This document shows, in pieces, positions 55,765 to 64,000 of a stretch of DNA of 64,000 bases. The position numbers were made by a program, and so were the translations under genes. Below the pieces are notes generated by a model. It did not search any database and had not been told where the DNA came from. It saw only the letters and a program-made list of their open reading frames with translations. The DNA lies in assembly GCF_026210795.1 (NCBI RefSeq), contig NC_089442.1:2728001-2792000 (forward strand), given 5' to 3'. Every line of letters begins with the position of its first letter. Position 1 is the stretch's first letter. The DNA comes from Rhizophagus irregularis (lineage: Eukaryota > Glomeromycota > Glomeromycetes > Glomerales > Glomeraceae).

Positions 55765-56682
55765 ATGTCGATACTTGTTTCTGATGAAAAATTATTTGCA
55801 ATCATTTTATACTCCGTATTTGTAAACAATAAATATCTACCTTCTGTTAGAGATGCTTGGAAGAATTCTTGGATAACTGGAACTTCTGGAGCATTGGCAA
55901 TAGGGTTAGCTAGTGCAATAGTTGCACCATTTATTATATCAGCAATAATTTATGCGTTGGGATTTGGTACAGGAGGTATTGCAGCACATTCATTTGGCTC
56001 TTGGTTTATGTCATTGTATGGAGGTGTGATCGCACATGGAAGTCTCGTTTCAATTTTACAATCGATTGGAGCTGCTGGTTTAGGATCTTTGGGTATTTTC
56101 TTAAGCAGTAGTTTTGGAGCAGCTATTGGAATTCTTATTGGAGCAATTGATGGTTCTAATCTTGCAAGATATATTGAAGAAAGGGATTTAATTGGAGTAG
56201 AAAAACAAATGCTTAAAAGTTTGGTTCAAATCAAACAAAATACTTATTAAAATAACCATCACATGGTTATATTCACACTCATGCCGGCTTTATTATATAA
56301 TGATACACTTTTAAGATGTTTTTTTGAAATATTTATATCTAGCTCACCATTTGTTAATTCTAAATTGTTTAGATTTGATTTTATGGAAAATGATTTATTA
56401 AAGTTAAAATCAGAAGAAGAAAGATTGAATCGTATTATTCATAATTTGTTAATCAATAATTATGAAAAATCTAGAATAGAATATATTTTTCGCGATAATT
56501 ACTTGGTTGGATTAAAGTTAGACCTTAATGGTTATAAATCATCGAATCTTATAATAAATACATTGGTGGAAGTTTGGAATGTTATAAATTGTAATATCGT
56601 TATGAGTATTGATTTCTATAAATTTCGGGATCAAATTAAAATTAATAAGATTAATACCAACAAGTTTCGTAGTAAATTATAA
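55765..56682 (+). pseudogene. ISG12-like copy 6, one nonsense codon
   Basis: Full-length frame of 306 codons (MSILVSDEKLFAIILYSVFV at the start) with a single in-frame TAA at 56248-56250. Paralogue copy 1 has CAA there (NTYQNNHH against NTY-stop-NNHH). ISG12 domain complete (GALAIGLASAIVAPFIISAI; GFGTGGIAAHSFGSWFMSLY; GSLVSILQSIGAAGLGSLGI). The second domain follows the stop (FTLMPALLYNDTLLRCFFEI). Only about one C-terminal repeat remains (DFYKFRDQIKINKINTNKFR). If expressed, it would give a 161-residue protein that is essentially the ISG12 domain alone, close to the size of animal IFI27. Confidence 0.85.
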
Positions 56683-57226
56683 TCAATTTAATGGTCGTTA
56701 ATGGTCAATGTAGGCAAAAATATAGATTTATTAGTTTAGAAAGTTATATAATAAATAAATTTGGTAAGAAAAATTTTCGGTTTATTAAATACAATTTCAT
56801 AATTTTAAAAATGTTTGAACTGTAATTTACTAATACATTTGAGTTGAACATTCTTGAACTCTGAAAAAAAACTTAAATAACTAAGTGTAAAAAAATTATA
56901 TTATGAAATATCGAGTATTAAGCGTAATAATCATGTGTTTTCTTGAAAAAATATTTTGATTCCACGCAATTCTAAGAATACTTTTACTTTTAGAATTATT
57001 CTGAAATCTGTAGTTTATATATAGAAATATATTTTAAATATCGCACTGAATATTGATTGGATCATTGATTTTCTTTACCGGCTTTTCATATATATTGCTA
57101 ATGTTGGCGATGGAATAAAATTTAATTCCAGGGGTCTAGTTATAAATGATCATCGTATCTGATAGGGCATTGCTCATTGCTAAAGTCCACAGCGGTAATT
57201 GGCTGAAAAATAGGTGCTGTCATATA
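56683..57226. other. Spacer after copy 6
   Basis: AT-rich, no gene seen. Confidence 0.4.
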
Positions 57227-57710
57227 CATTCCTCGGCGAAAAGAATGGCGGTGCGAATATCATTTGTTATTTTGAATATGAGATCAGAATTTTCCTATTT
57301 AAATTAAAACTTGTAATGCCTAATGGATTTTAGAATACTATTTTAAAAAAGCAATAAAAAAAAAATGAAAATTTATTAATGTTTTTACGCCTATTTTACC
57401 TTCTAAAAAATCAAGAAGTATAAATTTAATAGAAATCGGAACATAATAATTTACTATGAATTTTTTTAAATGCTCAAAATCCTACATAATAATAAATTCC
57501 AATTTTTTTTTTAAAAAAAAAACTACTTACTTTTAACTATCAAATATTATAATTGCATTTTGTTATATTACATTATCACAGAGAAATACTACTAATAATT
57601 TTTACATTAAAATTGAATTTGGTATGAAGGTTTGAAATAAAAAGTTTAAACTTCATTTCTCATCAACCAAAGCTTGTATTGAAACAAAATTATAACTATT
57701 AGATTCCATG
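57227..57710 (-). mobile_element. Truncated inverted copy of the mariner-type MITE
   Basis: It starts CATTCCTCGGCGAAAAGAAT after TA and matches 51148-51611 in reverse. The other end is missing. Several mutated TIR bases suggest that it is older or less constrained than the copy at 50677. Confidence 0.75.
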
Positions 57711-58203
57711 CCATTATTTAAGATGCCCTCGAAATGACGAAATTACTGTCCTGTACTCTAAATTCGTTATCATTTGATAAAATCCTGTTGTAATAAGTTA
57801 TATAAAAGTTTTTACATTATGAGGCTGATAAATTAATTGCGCCAGGGGCTGAATAATATTTTATTGTGTCCGCTAGATTACGCAAAAGATTTAAAGATCT
57901 CCAATACTTTGATTTATTAAAGGGCTAAACGAAAGGATGCTCATATATATAACAAAAAGTTATTTAATTTATTTTCAATTTAAATTTGGTCTATCGAATC
58001 TAAATCAATTAAAAAAAAAGCAATAAATAACTGAAATAAAACAAATTAATTGGTAAGCACGATGATACGTAATACATATATGTGTTTTTATATTATTGTT
58101 CCAGTGAATCCCATATATAATCTTTTATTTATAAAATAAATTGAAGTAAGATTCACATATTATTTAACGGATTTCCGGCAAAATTTTTTAATTACAAAAA
58201 AAA
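57711..58203. other. Spacer before copy 7
   Basis: No gene is seen. Short similarity to the region upstream of copy 2 ('ggctgaataatat' in both) supports common ancestry of the flanks. Confidence 0.45.
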
Positions 58204-59055
58204 GTGACGATTATTGAATCTGATAAAAAATTATTTTTATGTTTTATATTCCGCATTTGTAATAAATAAATTTCTAACCACCAATAGAGATAATTGAGAG
58301 AATCCTTGGGTAATTGGAACTTCTGGAGCAATAGCACTAGGATTAGTCGGCGCATTAGTTGTGCCGTTTATTTTATCAGTAATAATTTATGTGTTGGTGC
58401 AGAAGATGTTGCAGCAAGTTCATTTGCTTCTTGGTTTATGTCATTATATGGAGGCACGATTGCACGTGCGTGGAAGACTTGTTTCAATTTTACAATCGAT
58501 TGGAGCTGCTGGTTTAGGAACTCTCGGCACTTCAATAAGCAGTAGTTTTGGAGCAGCTATTGGAACTCTCATTGGGGGTCCTAAAGCTTGCAACATATTT
58601 AAAAGAAATCAAATTTTTGGAAGGTTCGTGAAAATGTTTATCAAAATAATAGTATTAATATATTCATACTTATGCCAGCTTTATTATATATTGATACAAT
58701 GTTAAAATTTTTTTTTTGAAACATTTATGTCTAGTTCATCATTTTCTAATTCTAAATTATTTAGATTTAAAGAAAATAATTATCAAAATTAAAATCAGAA
58801 GAAAAAAAGAGTGAATAATACAGTATATAAAGAATTCAGAGTTAAGTATTTATCATGATGATTAAATCTTGTTGATTTTGAAATGATAAATGGTAACATC
58901 ATTATTAATATTCCTGATATCAATAAGATTCGTGATCAAATTAATGATCAGGTTCACAAAATTAATATCAATAAATTTAGTAGTAAAATTAGTGAGCAAG
59001 TTAATGAAAAAGTTCACGAAATCTCAAAGTTCTTTAATAAGTTTCATTTTAAATA
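58204..59055 (+). pseudogene. ISG12-like copy 7, heavily broken
   Basis: Recognisable pieces in several frames: ESDKKLF, NWNFWSN-type shifted frame, ISAVIYVL region, then SLVSILQSIGAAGLGTLGTS with SISSSFGAAIGTLIG (58361 frame), and a tail (INKIRDQINDQVHKININKF) that ends like copy 2. There are multiple frameshifts, small deletions and stops, including a TGA in the early part ('agagataattgagag'). It is closest to copy 2, whose 3' flank it shares, so it is the decayed sister from a segmental duplication. Confidence 0.82.
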
Positions 59056-59600
59056 GATATATTAGCTCTTTAGAATAACTTTTGTTTAAGAAATACGTCG
59101 TCAGGTGACAGCTGACATGCGCAAGAGAATTGTATGATTAAATTTATGAATAAATTTTGTTTATATCCTTGTCCTGCATTTTATGTGCAAGTTTCAATTC
59201 GACCCGAGTATTCCTCTTATATCCGGTAGAGAGAAAACTCGATTTGATTATTGTTTAATTTGGATACCGGGTTAGAAGCGAATATTTTATTTATCTATTG
59301 TAAAAAAATCAAATTATAAAACATTGAGTATTTAAATCTGAGAATCACCTGAAATATAATCTGCGGCTTGATTCAATAAATACTATAGGTATATTAAATT
59401 CAAATAATTGACTTTACAGACAAGTAGTGGAGAAAATTTTATTTCTAGTGATTTCAATTTATACTAAGAAGATTTTGAAAATTACATGAATCTTAAAAAT
59501 CCTTATCTGTGTTAGATAATTACTTCTAAGTAGATTATCTGGGTCGAACCGAACAGTATGACAGGTTGGATTTAGATTATTGGTCCGATTCAAAATTTGA
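59056..59600 (+). repeat. Downstream flank shared with 44551-45005
   Basis: Same order of words as after copy 2 ('aatacgtcgtcaggtgacag', 'atctgcggcttgattcaa'), with extra short inserts here. The first segment runs straight into copy 3 while this one is followed by about 1.1 kb before copy 8. That difference suggests a deletion that removed the 5' end of copy 3. Confidence 0.8.
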
Positions 59601-60692
59601 GTCGGATCAATTAACCTGATCTATTTGACTCAGATGGAGAACTAGTTGAAACACTTAATTCTAAATTACTTTAAGCAAAAAATTGAATCTTTGCGCATGA
59701 TTTATTAATAAATATAACTGTTAACTTACAATTCTTACAATTAAAGGTAACGAATATAACTACATCCCTGGAAAGCTGGAATAAACGTAATATGACACGT
59801 CATTACAAAATATTTCTACTCCAATCCTATGGCTTATATGTTTCATTGGGTACAAAATTACCAATTTATAATTGTTGCACACTTGGCTTGGTAGTTAGTT
59901 CGAAATAGTACAAAATCTGTAAATACATATTAATTTAATTCTCGGGAATTTTTTATTTTATTTTATTTTTTTTTATTTTTAATAACGCATTTCTTATTAA
60001 TTAAATCATATTTGCATAGATTACACATTAATTTTAGAAATACATAGAGGTAAACAATTATAAAAATTGAATATCCCTATAACTAAATAGTCTAATAATA
60101 TGCTAAAAGATCTAACTAAGACACGTGATCTGTAATAAGAAAATTAAAGTATAACGTTTACAAAATATATTTTGAAGTTAACCTAATTACACTTAAAGAA
60201 AATTTACTAATACTATCTTTCTTTACATCCGAATCGTCCGAACTTAGATTTTCCGTATTTGGTTTTGTTGGCGTTTATATTTAAAGGTAATACAGATCGG
60301 GTTAATACTTGCAATTGATCAGTGGCGTACGCCACTCTAAAACTAGTTTTGATTAAAAACTTGATTTGGAGAACAACAATATTAACGTTAACATTGTTTA
60401 ATGATCAGCAAATTTGTGATATCGTGATTAGGATCCTAATATATAAATAGGTAACAAAGAGATCGGCACCATCTAGGGCCAGAATTACATAATGCCACCT
60501 GGCATTATCCTAGAAAGGAAGGAGCTACACGTTATTCTACGCTAACTCTGTATTGTTACCTTTTTTTTGTTTTGCTCGGGAACCTGCGACTTCTGTCGTG
60601 ATACATGTGTATTAATTAAATATGTTCACATGTTGTTGCAATAATCATTATAAAATGAGAATTTCCTAAGTAATAAGGATTAATTATTAACA
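59601..60692. promoter_or_regulatory. Region upstream of copy 8
   Basis: No gene is seen. A perfect 16-bp palindrome, AGTGGCGTACGCCACT, lies at 60321-60336, about 360 bp before the copy 8 start; it could be a factor-binding site. The element 'ttgttaccttttttttg' near 60553 resembles 'ttcgttaccttttttttc' upstream of copy 5 (about 48380). Both are candidates only. Confidence 0.4.
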
Positions 60693-61604
60693 ATGTATTT
60701 GTCTGATAAAAAATTATTAGCAATCGTTTTATATTCTGCATTTGTAAACAACGAATTTTTAATTCCTGTTAGAGATACTTGGGATAATCCTTGGATAATT
60801 GGAACTTCTGGAGCATTAGCAATAGGATTCGTTGGCGCATTAGTTGCACCAATTATTTTATCAGCAATAATATATGGATTAGGATTTGGTGTAGAAGGCA
60901 TTGCAGCAAATTCATTTGCCTCTTGGTTTATGTCATTATATGGAGGTACGATCGCACGTGGAAGTCTTATTTCAATTTTACAATCGGTTGGAGCTGCTGG
61001 TTTAGGAACTTTGGGAACTTTCTTAAGCAGTAGTTTTGGAGCAGCTATTGGAATTCTTATCGGAGCAATTGGTGGTTCAAACCTTGCATCATATTTAAAA
61101 GAAATGGATCTAACTGAATTTGAAAATCAAATTCTTGAAAGTTTGGTTCAAATTGAAGAAAATATTTATCAAAATAATAGTATTGTTATATTTACACTTA
61201 TGCCACTTTTATTATCTAATAGTACAATGTTAAAATGTTTTGCTGAAACATTTATATCTTGTTCACCATTTGTTAACTCTAAATTATTTAGATTTGATTT
61301 TAAAGACATTAATTTATTAAAATCAGATGAAGGAAGGGTTAATTATATTGTTAATAATTTGTTAATTGGTGATTATAACAAAACCAGAGCAAAATATATT
61401 TTTCATGATGATTATTTGATCGGATATAATTTAAATCTTAGCGATCATGAACCATCAAATCTTATGTTAAATATGTTAGTGGAAATTTGGAACATTTTAA
61501 ATGGTAATATTATTGTAGATTTTGGAATTGATAATATTCGTAATCAAATCAATGATGAAATTCACAATTTAATAAATTACTTTCATGATAAAGTTCATCT
61601 TTAA
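60693..61604 (+). CDS. ISG12/IFI27-like membrane protein, copy 8
   Basis: 303 residues from ATG 60693 (MYLSDKKLLAIVLYSAFVNN). ISG12 domain at residues 36-128: GALAIGFVGALVAPIILSAI, GFGVEGIAANSFASWFMSLY, ARGSLISILQSVGAAGLGTL, SSSFGAAIGILIGAIGGSNL. The second domain spans about 160-275 (FTLMPLLLSNSTMLKCFAET; KTRAKYIFHDDYLIGYNLNL). Only one tail repeat (GIDNIRNQINDEIHNLINYF), as in copy 1. No intron. Closest to broken copy 3. Confidence 0.88.
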   Translation: MYLSDKKLLAIVLYSAFVNNEFLIPVRDTWDNPWIIGTSGALAIGFVGALVAPIILSAIIYGLGFGVEGIAANSFASWFMSLYGGTIARGSLISILQSVGAAGLGTLGTFLSSSFGAAIGILIGAIGGSNLASYLKEMDLTEFENQILESLVQIEENIYQNNSIVIFTLMPLLLSNSTMLKCFAETFISCSPFVNSKLFRFDFKDINLLKSDEGRVNYIVNNLLIGDYNKTRAKYIFHDDYLIGYNLNLSDHEPSNLMLNMLVEIWNILNGNIIVDFGIDNIRNQINDEIHNLINYFHDKVHL

Positions 61605-63948
61605 TAGGCATAGTACCGAATAGTAGTACTTATGCATTTTATAAAATTTATGGAGAGAATATTTTTAAATGGGTACTAATATATACAGAACGTTTTACGG
61701 TAGCTCAATTTCTCTTTTTATTTTATCCTTAGGGAATATAATACTTCCAGTGTTTGAGAAATAGTTTGATTTTTTTCGCCCTGAAAATCTTTAATTTCGT
61801 ATCTTTTGTTATGGTCATTTGATAAGTTTCATAGTTAGTTATACAAGAATCCTATTTACAATAAAAAGTAATTTAATAACTTATTTGTCAAGTTGTTTAT
61901 TACTTTTTTCGCTGACCTTTACAATGAAGTAATTATTCTTTGCCAAAGAACCAATTATTTTTGACGCACCACCAGCTGATCATAATATAAAATCAGCTTC
62001 GTCAAATTTCTAGTAATTCTTTAACGGTTGTAATTTTTGTTCAAATTTATAAAATTTTCAGTAAGAATTAACCCAATTTCTTAATTACCGTATCGATACT
62101 ATTATAAATTTGAAAATATCAATATCTATGAAACCATATTTGTTATGTTTGTTGCAATATTAAAAGTTCAAGAATTCACCTTTTTTATTAAAAATGAGAA
62201 TATTATAAATTATTTATAAAATACAACATATTTCTAATACATAATGTAATTTCACTTATTTTTTTTTTAAAAAAAAAAAATTTAAAATATTTTCATGAGA
62301 ATCTATAATTAGCGACGAGCGCAAGATCGGAGAAAAGAAAATTATAACTAATAGGAATACATACAGTGCCACGTCTCGGAACTCACGTTCGCTTCTGGAA
62401 AGAAATCTTGTTTTTTTTTGCGATTTTGATCCTGAGTCAAATTGATTCTACAAAAAAAAGGTAATTTCAATCAGTAAAAGTTAATCAATATCAAAATAAA
62501 ATAAATATAATAAACATTACATTTAATCATCCATCATCTTTTTGGAAGAGTTGAACAGTTTTTACCTGAACTTCCATTCACATAAAAACTTTGTTTCCTG
62601 AAGTCATGTCTTAATCCAATTCTACTTACACAATTTCAATATATTCACTTACAACATCCTGTATTTCTTCTTTCAATTGAGTCCGATAGTTTGACTTAAT
62701 AAGTCAAGCGCTGGTTTGATATTTCTTATTAGCAATAACATCCCTTTAAGTAAGTAAGCATTAATCTGTAAATGATCTAATCCATCTTAAGACGTTTCTT
62801 GACTATTCATTTATGAATAGATTTCTTCATCATATGCTTCTTTGTATCAAATTATTAATAAGATCACGTGACCTGACTCTTTAAAATATCCCTTCTTTTC
62901 TTCAACCGATTTTCTCCGTACGTCAAAAAGTCTTGAATTACTCTACGATTATGTTATTACAAAAAAAAAAGATAACATTTAACATAAATTACAAAAGAAC
63001 TAAAATAATTAAAATTGTAATACTATTAAACTGTTTTATAAAGTTAAAAGTTTCGATTATTTTCAGAAGGGAAACTAAATTTTGAGGAACGAATTTTTAT
63101 ATTTATACTTTTGAAAGTTAAAATTAAAATGAGTCAAAAGATAATAGAATAAGTAAATAAACATGATAATTGATAAACGATAAATTATTTTCCATATATA
63201 TATAACAATGTGTTTTTCAACAGTCAGAGAAAATAAAAAAAAAAATTTTAATATTGAAAAAAAATTTTATACAACATACAAAAATTAAAAATTATACGTT
63301 AAAAGTTCTAAGACGTAAATATATGAAATTACTCACTATTCCATAAACTTATACTTTTTATTTCTAATCCAGATAAAACAAAGTTAAGAATAGCTTGTCA
63401 CAAGAAGCTCAGTGAAAATCATTTTATCGTAATATCCACCATGAAATTATTGGCTAGAATTTCCTTGACTTAAACCAAACAAAAAGCTTGAACTTTATGG
63501 TTGAAAGGAGTGGAGTTCGCTAGAATAAAAGAAGCGTTCATTCACTGGTTTTAAAGAAATTTGTGGAATATAGTAGAACAATAATTAATAAAATGTAAAA
63601 ATAAATAAGTTGTACGAAGGGGATGAATTATTGATAAAGAAAGTTTGATTATGCACCCAAGTTATTAATTGTTTCACATCTGTTACAAAATAAACATCTT
63701 TTTTTTCACTATGAGATCATTGAGATCATTGAGGATATGAAAAGTAAAATTCATGAGAATTTTCAAGTTAGATTAACTTCATAATCAAATCTTTTCAAAC
63801 ATTGTACGACGCAACAAAGAAAATTAGAAAATGGGTAAGTAATGAATATTTATTTCACGCGTATTTTTTTCAAGAAGTGAAACCGTATACTTCATTTAAA
63901 TTACTAAAAAAGAAAACTCAAGGCGTGAAAAAAAAAGGTTTAGGAATA
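61605..63948. other. Long AT-rich region without a supported gene
   Basis: Contains T/A homopolymer runs (about 62257-62282, a possible hairpin) and scattered short frames. I see no ISG12 remnant, RNA gene or mobile element end. Undetected short-exon genes remain possible. Confidence 0.4.
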
Positions 63949-64000
63949 ATGGAACAGGGATCAAAGGTATCATCATTTACATTTTTAGCAATTGCATTTA
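63949..64000 (+). CDS. Possible start of a gene running off the window
   Basis: ATG at 63949 opens MEQGSKVSSFTFLAIAF, still open at the edge. The run SFTFLAIAF is hydrophobic and could begin a signal peptide or membrane segment. The evidence is weak because only 17 codons are visible. Confidence 0.2.
   Translation, partial: MEQGSKVSSFTFLAIAF

Overview
This window looks like nuclear DNA of an arbuscular mycorrhizal fungus of the Rhizophagus type. The inference rests on very AT-rich sequence, short introns with GTAAGT-like donors, the particular mix of mobile elements (Ty3, CACTA, hAT, pogo, a Tad/I-like LINE, long tRNA-derived SINEs), and proteins whose style I recognise from that group. No database search was possible, so the species call is inference.

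Region 1 (1-19465) is a Ty3-type LTR retrotransposon fossil. A 14.6-kb CACTA DNA transposon (1713-16320) interrupts its integrase, with imperfect 23-bp terminal inverted repeats and a perfect 3-bp AAA target duplication. The CACTA element carries a damaged Tnp2 transposase, two paralogous multi-exon genes (one on each side of tnp2) with arginine/serine-rich N-termini and acidic tails, two small basic/coiled-coil genes, and subterminal repeat arrays rich in AATCGG. A relative of one coiled-coil gene lies antisense in the tail of the Ty3 element.

Region 2 (19466-39302) is a repeat graveyard. It holds a long SINE, a near-complete LINE whose ORF2 is cut only by three TGA codons, a decayed Tnp2-like transposase with a MITE in it, further MITEs, and a five-level nest. 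In the nest a pogo transposon contains a TTTACTAAAAATGG element, which contains an antisense SINE with a perfect 14-bp duplication, which contains a hAT, which contains a palindromic MITE with the same TIR start as the CACTA element.

Region 3 (39303-64000) is the most interesting. It is a one-strand array of eight copies (five open, three broken, plus one tail relic) of an intronless gene family. The N-terminal part matches the interferon-induced IFI6/IFI27 (ISG12) membrane domain. This is followed by a conserved domain of about 150 residues that I do not recognise, then a varying number of 16-residue amphipathic repeats of the type DINKFRDQVNDQINKI. Shared flanks show that the array grew by segmental duplication. 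Between the copies are a 4-exon host gene found by splice-phase reasoning (53004-53707), a decayed multi-exon gene (54656-55657), and inverted copies of a mariner-like MITE.

The genes do not form an evident pathway. The working picture is a fast-evolving, transposon-rich block in which a fungal ISG12-like family is being duplicated, diversified at its C-terminus and lost.
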